This document shows positions 17,803-25,854 of a DNA stretch of 64,000 bases, in pieces (within the stretch, counting starts at the first letter, position 1; each line of letters starts with the position of its first letter). Both the position numbers and the translations under genes were made by a program. This DNA comes from Flavobacterium taihuense (GTDB lineage Bacteria > Bacteroidota > Bacteroidia > Flavobacteriales > Flavobacteriaceae), in NCBI RefSeq assembly GCF_019351435.1, contig NZ_JAHWYN010000018.1:29929-93928 (forward strand). Direction: 5' to 3'. Under the pieces are notes generated by a model, which ran no database searches, was not told where the DNA came from, and saw only the letters and a list, made by a program, of their open reading frames with translations.

Positions 17803-19014
17803 ATGAGAACGATTAAAAAAATCAGTATTCTACTAATGATATTTTTAGTAGCTTGTAATTCCAAAAATAAAGAGAACCATAATGGTCACGAAATGGCAGA
17901 CAAAACCATTTTTTACACTTGCTCTATGGATCCACAGGTAAAAGAAGACAAACCAGGGAAATGTCCCATTTGTCACATGACATTATCTCCAACAAAAAAA
18001 AATGATGAAGATCCTAATGAAATAAGCTTGAGTAAACCGCAAATTCGATTGGGTAATATTAGCACGCAGTCCATTGTGGCATCCCAAAGCAGTTTAAAAC
18101 AAAGTTATATAGGTACTTTGGCAATTAATCAAGAGAAAATCAATTCAGTTTCATCAAGAGCGATGGGGCGAATTGAAAAATTGTTTTTCAAGACAGTTGG
18201 AGATTATGTTGCCAAAAATCAAGCTGTTTATGAATTGTACAGTGAAGATATCGCCATAGCCAAACAGGATTATTTGACGGCGTACAAGCAACTGTCAATG
18301 CCGGGAGATTTTGGAAAAAACGCAAAAAATATGCTAGCCAGTGCGAAGCAAAAATTGCTGTTTTACGGTCTTACCAATGCCCAAATTGAAAGCATTAAAA
18401 CCAATAAAGATGTTTCACCAAATACAATTTTTTACAGCACTTATAGCGGAACAGTTTCAGAAATTATTGCCACCGAAGGAAGTTATGTGATGGAAGGAGG
18501 AGCCATAATAAAACTAGCTGATCTAAACAGCCTTTGGTTGGAAACACAAGTAAACGTAAACTATGTGAAAAGTCTAAAAATAGGTCAAATAGCTAGTGTT
18601 ACTTTTACTGATTTCCCGGATAAAATAATAAAGACCCGAGTTGCCTTTATCAATCCTGAAATCAATCCCGACACTCGATTGATTTTAATCCGAATGGAAA
18701 TTCCCAATCAAGGTTTACAATTAAAACCTGGAATGCAGGCGGCAGTTAAATTAACGCAATCCAATGTTAAAGGTCTTTTTATACCAATTGATGCGGTAAT
18801 CCAAGACGAAAATGCTTCCTATATTTGGGTTGAAAAAAGACCAGGGGTGTTTGAAAATGTTATGGTAGAAACTGGAATCGAAACCAATGGAATGATCGAA
18901 ATCAAATCTGATTTAGATACTTCAAAAAAAGTGGTAATTACTGGAGCTTACGCCATAAACAGCGAATATAAGTTCCGAAAAGGAAGTGATCCAATGGCAG
19001 GAATGAAGATGTGA
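17803..19014 (+). CDS. second RND adaptor with variant heavy-metal-binding head
   Basis: 403-residue lipoprotein (lipobox VAC, C18). The head at 38-60 departs from the family pattern: M42-D43-P44 replaces MHP, and C57-H58-M59 replaces CGM, although C40, C54 and C57 remain. The adaptor core is like its upstream neighbour, which ends 2 bases earlier, so the pair probably arose by duplication. It may form a mixed adaptor ring or serve another metal. It is the last pump gene of the operon, and the next gene starts 180 bases later. Confidence 0.85.
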   Translation: MRTIKKISILLMIFLVACNSKNKENHNGHEMADKTIFYTCSMDPQVKEDKPGKCPICHMTLSPTKKNDEDPNEISLSKPQIRLGNISTQSIVASQSSLKQSYIGTLAINQEKINSVSSRAMGRIEKLFFKTVGDYVAKNQAVYELYSEDIAIAKQDYLTAYKQLSMPGDFGKNAKNMLASAKQKLLFYGLTNAQIESIKTNKDVSPNTIFYSTYSGTVSEIIATEGSYVMEGGAIIKLADLNSLWLETQVNVNYVKSLKIGQIASVTFTDFPDKIIKTRVAFINPEINPDTRLILIRMEIPNQGLQLKPGMQAAVKLTQSNVKGLFIPIDAVIQDENASYIWVEKRPGVFENVMVETGIETNGMIEIKSDLDTSKKVVITGAYAINSEYKFRKGSDPMAGMKM

Positions 19015-19194
19015 TGGTTAAAACCAGTAATTGAAATTCATAATATAGCCGTAACAATGTAGTTTTGGTTCAGTAACTGTAATTGAAAATATTTTGATAG
19101 TAAGGAATTTGAAGTTTTAGAAATTAAAATCGGGTAACAGCGATACTGAAGACCGGTCAACAGCGGAACTGTCTGATAATTTAATATTTTTATT

Positions 19195-19671
19195 ATGAGA
19201 ATTCAAAGATTAATTTCAGCAAAAAAGGGATTGCTATTAACTATGTTTTTGTTAGTAATCTCGTTAAGTGTTAATGCGCAAGCTAAATCAAACTCCACCT
19301 CTGATGAAAAAATTTACATCAATAAAAAGGGTGAAATTTACAACCACGGCGGTACTAAATTAGGATTTATTACCAAAGAGGATATCGTGAAAAATAATGA
19401 AGGCAAAACCATCTATTTTATTGATGCAAATGGTAATGTCATTGATTCTAAGGGGAACAAGTTGGGTAAAGCTAAAAAGAATGGTTCGTATTACAACATT
19501 AAAGGTGAAAACGTGCTTAATGTTGGAAAAACAGAAGGAGAAAAGTGTGAAATACTGGATTCGAAAGGTCATAATATGGGTAATGTACATCAAAATTACA
19601 AACTCCATGCTTGTGCCGCCCATTGTTTATTGTTGGAACAAAAGAACAATAAGGAAAAATCTAAAAAATAG
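19195..19671 (+). CDS. exported repeat protein of unknown function (158 aa)
   Basis: The signal peptide ends VNA-Q. The mature part has several imperfect units of about 20-40 residues with the pattern G-x-I/V-x-D/N-x-x-G-x-K/N-L/M-G (GEIYNHGGTKLG, GNVIDSKGNKLG, CEILDSKGHNMG), probably short beta-hairpins. The end has a C-x3-C pair (HACAAHC) and a Lys-rich tail. A strong terminator follows directly. Its position after the metal-efflux operon and its His/Cys end suggest a metal-related envelope role, but that is only context. I do not recognise a named family. Confidence 0.6.
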   Translation: MRIQRLISAKKGLLLTMFLLVISLSVNAQAKSNSTSDEKIYINKKGEIYNHGGTKLGFITKEDIVKNNEGKTIYFIDANGNVIDSKGNKLGKAKKNGSYYNIKGENVLNVGKTEGEKCEILDSKGHNMGNVHQNYKLHACAAHCLLLEQKNNKEKSKK

Positions 19672-19678
19672 TTATTTA

Positions 19679-19712
19679 ACAAATGGTTCGTGAAAAACGA
19701 GCCATTTGTTTT
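19679..19712 (+). terminator. strong intrinsic terminator ending the metal island
   Basis: A 13-bp stem (19679-19691 with 19697-19709, one G-U pair) has a GAAAA loop and is followed by a T-run. It starts 8 bases after the stop codon of the repeat protein. Confidence 0.85.
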
Positions 19713-19857
19713 ATGATATGCTAGGATTTTCAATAAAACAGCAAAGCTAAAGTTCAGTTTATTAAAAGGATTATTTATGTCATAAAAACAACGAATATAA
19801 ATTGGAAAAGAAAGCGGTTTTTATTGAAATAAATTTTAAATAACAACATAAATACAA

Positions 19858-21102
19858 ATGGATAATTTTACCCAAATCATAAAGCAATATAAAATTGATT
19901 CAGAAAGCGTTTACAATACTTGGTTTGTAGATAATGATCAAAGATTAAAAGCATTTCGGACGATTCGTCGTGGTGTTTTTCAGGTTGTAGAAGATATTAA
20001 AAACAATACATTTCCAAATGATTTCAAAGGCAGTAGTTTAGAATTTGTTTTGAGTTGTATTGCCGAACAAAAGCAAGTTTTTGTAGGGGTTGCTCATCCT
20101 TTTTATTGGAAACCAAAATTACGGATTCCTGATATTTATGAAAACCAGAATAATAAAATTGCTTTTGGACAATTTCTTGAAAACTGTGTCAATGCCAAAA
20201 GTAGCGAACAGGTTTTAAAAGAAATCGTAAAATTGGATGAATTAAAAATTAAAGGTTTAGGACCAGCAGTTGCAAGCATTTTATATTTTTTGCATCCCAC
20301 TTGGTTTCCTCCATTTAACACTGCCATTCTCAACGGATTTAATTTTCTGTTCAAAGACAAAAAGAAATTAGGTAGCTGGACAGAATATCTTAAAATTCGA
20401 GAAACATTAATAGAAACCAATGCCCAAAACAAAACTGAATTATCGAATGATTTAGGAGCTATTGCAGGATTGTGTTTTGAAATTGGAACCCAAAAAATGT
20501 TAATTGGCAACGATGAATATTTGAGCGAAGAAGAGCGAACGAAATTTGAAAAAAATATCCTAAAGCGTCAAAAAGAGATCCAAGAAGAAAAATTAGCCGA
20601 TAATCTTCACAATGAAATGCAGTATCATTTATTGAAAATAGGTGCGTCATTGAATTATGATGTAACACCAGCAAGCAATGACAAGAATAAAGAATTTAAC
20701 GGACAAAAATTTTCTTTCATTTCAATTAATAAATCCCCTGAACTGCCAACAGACAAAGACACTCAAAATACAATAAAATTAATCGATGTTCTTTGGTTTG
20801 AAAAAGGGACAAACAATATAGTTGGAGCTTTTGAAGTGGAGAAAAGCACTAGTATTTATTCCGGAATATTGCGATTATCTGATTTATATTTTAGTATTTC
20901 TAACGGAGAAGAAGTTTTTTATATCATCATTCCAGACAGTCGAGAGAAAGATGTTATTCAACAACTCAACCGACCAGTTATAAAAAACTCAAAAATGAAT
21001 ATCAAATACATTTTGTTTTCGGAGTTGAGAAGTCAATGTGATGCTATTTGCAAATTTGGTTCTGATTATTCCATTATGGAAAAAATAGCAAAATCAGTGT
21101 AA
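19858..21102 (+). CDS. orphan protein with HhH-like segment and C-terminal nuclease-like fold
   Basis: 414 residues, with no signal peptide or membrane segment. Around 130-150, KIKGLGPAVAS resembles a helix-hairpin-helix DNA-binding turn. A charged helix lies near 220-260. The C-terminal third has D310 in a hydrophobic strand (IDVLWFE) and, 15 residues later, AFEVEKS (E326, E328, K329), the arrangement of PD-(D/E)xK-like nucleases with an E-x-E-K variant. Related sequences are sometimes called restriction endonuclease-like, from memory. No methyltransferase or other defence gene is adjacent. It is flanked by terminators, so it is probably a single-gene unit. DNA binding or cleavage is inferred only. 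Confidence 0.55.
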   Translation: MDNFTQIIKQYKIDSESVYNTWFVDNDQRLKAFRTIRRGVFQVVEDIKNNTFPNDFKGSSLEFVLSCIAEQKQVFVGVAHPFYWKPKLRIPDIYENQNNKIAFGQFLENCVNAKSSEQVLKEIVKLDELKIKGLGPAVASILYFLHPTWFPPFNTAILNGFNFLFKDKKKLGSWTEYLKIRETLIETNAQNKTELSNDLGAIAGLCFEIGTQKMLIGNDEYLSEEERTKFEKNILKRQKEIQEEKLADNLHNEMQYHLLKIGASLNYDVTPASNDKNKEFNGQKFSFISINKSPELPTDKDTQNTIKLIDVLWFEKGTNNIVGAFEVEKSTSIYSGILRLSDLYFSISNGEEVFYIIIPDSREKDVIQQLNRPVIKNSKMNIKYILFSELRSQCDAICKFGSDYSIMEKIAKSV

Positions 21103-21181
21103 TTACTTATAGATCAGTAAAAATATTTGGGCATTTCAAAACCTGCATTAAAAGTGATTTAGGTTCAAATGAATGAAATCT

Positions 21182-21208
21182 AAAAAGTTAAATTTTAACT
21201 TTTTTTTT
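21182..21208 (+). terminator. intrinsic terminator after the nuclease-like gene
   Basis: A 9-bp stem (21182-21190 with 21196-21204) has a 5-base loop and a T-run, 80 bases after the stop codon. Confidence 0.65.
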
Positions 21209-21259
21209 ATAATATTCCCCGTCTAAACTCCTTAATTTCGTTCCAATTAAAAATCATAC

Positions 21260-22393
21260 ATGAAAATAGCAATTGTTTGTTATCCAACTTTTGGAGGAAG
21301 TGGCGTAGTTGCTACAGAATTAGGTCTTGAATTAGCTAGAAGAGGACACGAAATTCATTTTATAACGTATAGTCAACCAGTGCGTTTGGCATTATTAAAT
21401 CCCAATGTTCATTATCACGAAGTAATCGTTCCAGAATATCCATTATTTCACTTTCAACCCTATGAGTTAGCCTTATCCAGCAAGCTGGTGGATATGGTTA
21501 AATTGTACAAAATTGAAGTATTGCATGTACATTATGCAATTCCTCATGCGTATGCGGGTTATATGGCAAAACAAATGTTGAAAGACGAAGGAATTGATAT
21601 TCCGATGGTAACAACGCTTCACGGTACCGATATCACTTTGGTGGGAAACCATCCTTTTTACAAACCTGCAGTAACATTTAGCATCAATAAATCGGATTAT
21701 GTCACATCGGTTTCTCAAAGTTTGAAAGACGATACCTTAAAATTATTCAAAATAAAAAATGAAATTCAGGTAATTCCTAATTTTATTGAATTGGATAAAA
21801 ATAATTACGATCCAAGTGTTCCTTGCAGCCGTTCGGTTATGGCTAATCCAAATGAACGGATAATCACTCATATCAGTAATTTTAGAAAAGTTAAGCGAAT
21901 TCCGGATATCATTAAAATATTTTATAAAATCCAAAAAGAAATTCCAGCCAAGTTAATGATGGTAGGGGATGGCCCTGAAAAGGAAAAGGCCGAAAGAATG
22001 TGCCGAAAATTTGGTATTCAGGATAAAGTGATATTTTTTGGTAATAGTAATGAAATTGATAGAATTTTATGTCTTACGGATCTATTCCTTTTGCCTTCAG
22101 AAACCGAAAGTTTTGGATTGGCTGCACTTGAAGCAATGGCATGTGGAGTTCCTGTAATATCCAGTAATTCTGGAGGTTTACCCGAAGTCAATCTTGACGG
22201 TGTTTCGGGCTATTTGAGTGACGTAGGTGAGATCAATGAAATGGCTCAAAATGCGTTGAAAATATTAAAAGACGATAGTATTCTTGCTGAATTTAAGAAG
22301 AATGCTTTGCATGTAGCGGAGAAATTCGACATAAAAAACATTCTTCCTATTTATGAAGCGCTTTACGCAAAAGCAATCAATCAGTATAAATAA
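21260..22393 (+). CDS. bshA: N-acetyl-alpha-D-glucosaminyl L-malate synthase (bacillithiol synthesis step 1)
   Basis: 377 residues, a GT4-family glycosyltransferase with GT-B fold. The N terminus KIAIVCYPTFGGSGVVATELG and LHVHYAIPHAYAGY are diagnostic of BshA, which transfers GlcNAc from UDP-GlcNAc to L-malate. The nucleotide-binding EX7E motif is present near the end (ETESFGLAALEAMACG). This implies that the organism makes bacillithiol, a thiol used in redox control and metal buffering. The other bsh genes are not in the window. It is a single gene with its own upstream region. Confidence 0.93.
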   Translation: MKIAIVCYPTFGGSGVVATELGLELARRGHEIHFITYSQPVRLALLNPNVHYHEVIVPEYPLFHFQPYELALSSKLVDMVKLYKIEVLHVHYAIPHAYAGYMAKQMLKDEGIDIPMVTTLHGTDITLVGNHPFYKPAVTFSINKSDYVTSVSQSLKDDTLKLFKIKNEIQVIPNFIELDKNNYDPSVPCSRSVMANPNERIITHISNFRKVKRIPDIIKIFYKIQKEIPAKLMMVGDGPEKEKAERMCRKFGIQDKVIFFGNSNEIDRILCLTDLFLLPSETESFGLAALEAMACGVPVISSNSGGLPEVNLDGVSGYLSDVGEINEMAQNALKILKDDSILAEFKKNALHVAEKFDIKNILPIYEALYAKAINQYK

Positions 22394-22434
22394 TTTTTGA
22401 AAACCATCTTGTTTTAGGACTAGATGTTTTTTTT

Positions 22435-22954
22435 ATTATAGAATCTTTAACGGACTGCTAAACCTACATTAAATTCGAACTCATTTTTTTGTAATTATTA
22501 AAAATGAATTCAGGCCTTGAATCAATAGCAATTTGGAATGGAATTTCTTTAAAATTGTATTCAATTCAGACATCTCCATTAAGTAAGTACACCAAAAAAG
22601 GCCATTGTAGCAGCAGATCCGTTTTTGTAATTATCTTGAGTATTCCAAGAGCCTAATCCTCCACCAAATCCATCATACCAATCTGATTCGTCTTCAGTTT
22701 TCGAATGCCATTGATAAATCCCCGATATTTTTAAAACATCGGTATTATTGTGTTCTTTCCATCCAAAATCAAGCTCCAATCGATTTTTTCAGATAGTTTT
22801 TTTGATAGGAGATTTCAATTCGCAAGTCATAATTATTTCCCAATCGCAGTCCAATTGCATTTTTTGAGATATTTTCTTGCGCTTGACTGGAAAATGCAAA
22901 CGCAATTATCAAATATAAAAAGAAATAGTATTTACTCTTAATCAATTCAGTCAA
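22435..22954 (-). pseudogene. decayed outer-membrane beta-barrel gene
   Basis: Fragments of one protein are readable in order on the minus strand, in different frames. The first is a signal peptide and start (AFAFSSQAQENISKNAIGLR, from 22954, no ATG). After a frameshift near 22770-22790 come ELDFGWKEHNN and GFGGGLGSWNTQDN. Then, in another frame, NGDV-stop-IEYNF and IDSRPEF, and finally EFNVGLAVR-stop-RF near 22441-22470. The order and motifs fit the small exported beta-barrel proteins common in Flavobacteria, about 175 residues intact. At least two frameshifts and two nonsense codons are present. The two short open frames here are pieces of this gene, not separate genes. Confidence 0.72.
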
Positions 22955-23255
22955 GGATTAGCAAAAAATAAGTTTTATAAAAATACAAAAAAAACATAAA
23001 AATTGAATTAAGTGTTCTTTATCAGTTGTTTATGCTTTTTTTTAAAAATTAATGTCTTTTCGGTTTTGAAAATATATTATAAATTGAAATTATACTGGTC
23101 AAAAACATCAATCGTATTTTAAGAATTTGGTGTTTATTATTGGTTAAAAAACATGTGTTTTATAACGAATTCGAGTGAAATTATAGCGAAATATTACTAA
23201 TTTAAAATTTTTTGTTTAATTCATAAGACTTACATTTGCCTAAAATTTTAAAACA
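22955..23255. other. AT-rich intergenic region upstream of aroC
   Basis: About 300 bases with no open frame worth calling on either strand. The only recognisable item is the promoter-like element just before aroC, listed separately. Confidence 0.6.
23231..23238 (+). promoter_or_regulatory. -7 element of the aroC promoter (TACATTTG)
   Basis: TACATTTG matches the Bacteroidota -7 consensus TAnnTTTG and lies 17 bases before the aroC ATG. A TTTG at 23211-23214 could be the -33 element, but the 16-base spacing is short. Confidence 0.45.
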
Positions 23256-24317
23256 ATGGCGGGAAATAGCTACGGTACACTATATAGAGTAACTACTTTT
23301 GGGGAATCACATGGAGAAGCATTGGGTGGAATTATAGATGGTTGTCCATCAGGGATTCAACTGGATTTGGATGCAATTCAGTTTGAAATGTCCAGAAGAA
23401 AACCAGGTCAATCTGCAATAGTAACGCAACGTAAAGAACCAGACGATGTTCAGTTTTTATCTGGAATTTTTGAAGGGAAAACAACTGGAACTCCGATAGG
23501 TTTTATTATTCCCAATACGAATCAAAAATCAGACGATTATTCGCACATCAAAGACAACTACAGACCAAGTCATGCTGATTATGTGTATGATCAGAAATAT
23601 GGATTTAGAGATTATCGTGGAGGAGGAAGAAGTTCGGCTCGTGAAACGGCAAGTAGAGTAGTGGCGGGAGCTATTGCCAAACAAATGCTTTCAAATATTA
23701 AGATTAATGCTTATGTTTCGGCTGTAGGTCCTCTTTCTTTGGATATGCCTTACCATGAATTGGATTTTTCTAAAATAGAAAGCAATCCTGTACGTTGTCC
23801 GGATGAATCGATGGCTGCGACAATGGAGGATTATATCAAACAAATCCGTAAAGAAGGCGATACAGTAGGAGGTGTTGTTACTTGTGTAATTCAAAATGTG
23901 CCTGTTGGACTTGGAGAACCGGTATTTGATAAATTACATGCCGAACTAGGAAAGGCAATGTTGTCAATTAATGCTGTAAAAGGTTTCGAATTTGGAAGTG
24001 GTTTTGAAGGTTCTAAAATGAAAGGAAGTGAACACAATGATTTATACAATCCAGATGGAACCACCCAAACCAACCTTTCGGGAGGTATTCAAGGAGGAAT
24101 AAGTAATGGAATGGATATTTATTTCCGCGTGGCTTTCAAACCAGTTGCTACTATAATGCAAAAACAAGAATCATTAGATAATAAAGGAAATATTACCGAA
24201 ATGACAGGAAAAGGACGCCATGACCCTTGTGTTGTTCCTCGCGCTGTACCAATTGTTGAAGCAATGGCAGCAATGGTTCTTGCTGATTTTTATCTTTTGA
24301 ATAAAACATATCAATAG
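23256..24317 (+). CDS. aroC: chorismate synthase
   Basis: 353 residues, the usual length. It catalyses the last shikimate-pathway step, 5-enolpyruvylshikimate-3-phosphate to chorismate, using reduced FMN. Diagnostic segments are present: GESHGEALGGIIDGCPSG near the start, the RGGGRSSARET loop, and GKGRHDPCVVPRAVP near the end. It is a single gene with a good -7 element just upstream, and is followed 63 bases later by the symporter gene. Confidence 0.96.
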   Translation: MAGNSYGTLYRVTTFGESHGEALGGIIDGCPSGIQLDLDAIQFEMSRRKPGQSAIVTQRKEPDDVQFLSGIFEGKTTGTPIGFIIPNTNQKSDDYSHIKDNYRPSHADYVYDQKYGFRDYRGGGRSSARETASRVVAGAIAKQMLSNIKINAYVSAVGPLSLDMPYHELDFSKIESNPVRCPDESMAATMEDYIKQIRKEGDTVGGVVTCVIQNVPVGLGEPVFDKLHAELGKAMLSINAVKGFEFGSGFEGSKMKGSEHNDLYNPDGTTQTNLSGGIQGGISNGMDIYFRVAFKPVATIMQKQESLDNKGNITEMTGKGRHDPCVVPRAVPIVEAMAAMVLADFYLLNKTYQ

Positions 24318-24380
24318 TTGCAAAGCTTACTCAGTGTTTTGACGAGCTAAATACTGAGCTTTAATCTTGAAATTAATTAA

Positions 24381-25652
24381 ATGACTACAATTACAAGCAA
24401 AAAACCATCTTTTTTTAAAGGTCTTACGGGACAGATTTTAATAGCTATGCTCTTAGGAGCTGTGCTGGGTGTTATTATTCACAATACAGCAACTATAGAA
24501 AATGCACAAGAATTTAGTAATAAAATAAAAATGTTGGCTACAATTTTTATTCGATTAGTTCAAATGATTATTGCGCCATTGGTTTTTACAACTCTAGTAG
24601 TTGGTATTGCAAAATTAGGGGATATAAAAGCAGTAGGTAGAATAGGAGGGAAAGCTTTGGCGTGGTTTTTTACCGCTTCCTTTATTTCATTATTAATTGG
24701 AATGTTGTATGTAAATTTATTGCAACCGGGAGTTGGATTAAATTTGTCCAATATTGATTTAGCTACAGCTACTGATGTAACTGCAAAAACTCAAAGTTTA
24801 TCTTTTGAGAATTTTATAGAACATATAGTGCCGAAAAGTCTTTTTGAAGCATTGGCAACCAATGAAATTTTACAGATTGTAATTTTTTCTATTTTCTTTG
24901 GATTAGCTGCTGCTTCAATAGGAGACAATGCAAAACCTGTTATTGATTTTCTAGATAGAACATCACATATTGTCTTAAAAATGGTAAATTTTGTAATGAA
25001 ATTTGCTCCAATTGGTGTTTTTGGTGCCATAGCAGGAGTTTTTGCAGTTCGAGATTTTCAAGAATTGGCTATTACTTATTTCAAATTCTTTGGTTCATTT
25101 CTTATTGGTATTGGCACACTTTGGGTAATACTTATAATGATAGGATTCTTTTTTCTTGGAAAAAGAATGAAGACATTACTAAAACATATTGTAAGCCCGT
25201 TGATTATTGCTTTTGGTACAACAAGTTCTGAAGCTGTTTTTCCGAAATTAACTGAAGAATTAGAACGATTTGGTGTAAAAGATAAAATAGTTTCTTTTAT
25301 GTTGCCTTTAGGGTATTCTTTTAACCTTGACGGAAGTATGATGTATATGACCTTTGCTGGGATTTTTATTGCTCAGGCCTATGGAATTCATTTGGATTAT
25401 CCTACTCAATTTACAATGCTTTTTGTTTTAATGCTAACCAGTAAAGGAATTGCTGGAGTACCAAGAGCCAGTTTGGTAGTTGTTGCGGCAACCTGCGGTA
25501 TGTTTAAAATTCCAATTGAAGGGATTGCTTTAATACTACCAATTGATCATTTTTGTGATATGTTTAGAAGTGCTACGAACGTTTTAGGTAATGCCCTAGC
25601 AACTTCCGTAGTTGGGAAATGGGAAGATGAAAAAGAGAAATCAGGTATTTAA
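24381..25652 (+). CDS. dicarboxylate/amino acid:cation symporter (DAACS family)
   Basis: 423 residues with eight or so membrane segments and the two re-entrant-loop signatures of the GltP/DctA family: the Ser-rich GTTSSEAVFP, and NLDGSMMYM in place of the usual NMDGT. These transporters take up glutamate, aspartate or C4-dicarboxylates with protons or sodium at the inner membrane. The exact substrate is not clear. The family member here differs from E. coli GltP in the NLDGS motif. A terminator follows. Confidence 0.9.
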   Translation: MTTITSKKPSFFKGLTGQILIAMLLGAVLGVIIHNTATIENAQEFSNKIKMLATIFIRLVQMIIAPLVFTTLVVGIAKLGDIKAVGRIGGKALAWFFTASFISLLIGMLYVNLLQPGVGLNLSNIDLATATDVTAKTQSLSFENFIEHIVPKSLFEALATNEILQIVIFSIFFGLAAASIGDNAKPVIDFLDRTSHIVLKMVNFVMKFAPIGVFGAIAGVFAVRDFQELAITYFKFFGSFLIGIGTLWVILIMIGFFFLGKRMKTLLKHIVSPLIIAFGTTSSEAVFPKLTEELERFGVKDKIVSFMLPLGYSFNLDGSMMYMTFAGIFIAQAYGIHLDYPTQFTMLFVLMLTSKGIAGVPRASLVVVAATCGMFKIPIEGIALILPIDHFCDMFRSATNVLGNALATSVVGKWEDEKEKSGI

Positions 25653-25711
25653 GGAAAAGCACTCTTTTTTTGATATAAAAAGTAAAAATTAAAGAGGCAT
25701 AATATAAAATG

Positions 25712-25748
25712 AAAAGCAGTGGCATTGTTTGATGTTACTGCTTTTTTT
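25712..25748 (+). terminator. intrinsic terminator after the symporter gene
   Basis: A 14-bp stem (25712-25725 with 25732-25745, two G-U pairs) has a 6-base loop and ends in seven T. The next promoter-like element begins 6 bases later. Confidence 0.8.
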
Positions 25749-25753
25749 ATTTT

Positions 25754-25761
25754 TATATTTG
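25754..25761 (+). promoter_or_regulatory. -7 element (TATATTTG) before the hybrid kinase
   Basis: TATATTTG matches TAnnTTTG, 93 bases before the kinase ATG and directly after the upstream terminator. No clear -33 TTTG is seen. Confidence 0.4.
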
Positions 25762-25854
25762 AATGTTACATTTATAAAACATTATGAATTAAAATGTGAA
25801 ATATCTATGGATTATGATGTATATTTGGAGAAATAACCACTATTTATACCCCCA

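Noticed and set aside
22579..22779. 66-residue minus-strand frame as an independent small gene
   Set aside because: It is the middle part of the frameshifted barrel pseudogene.
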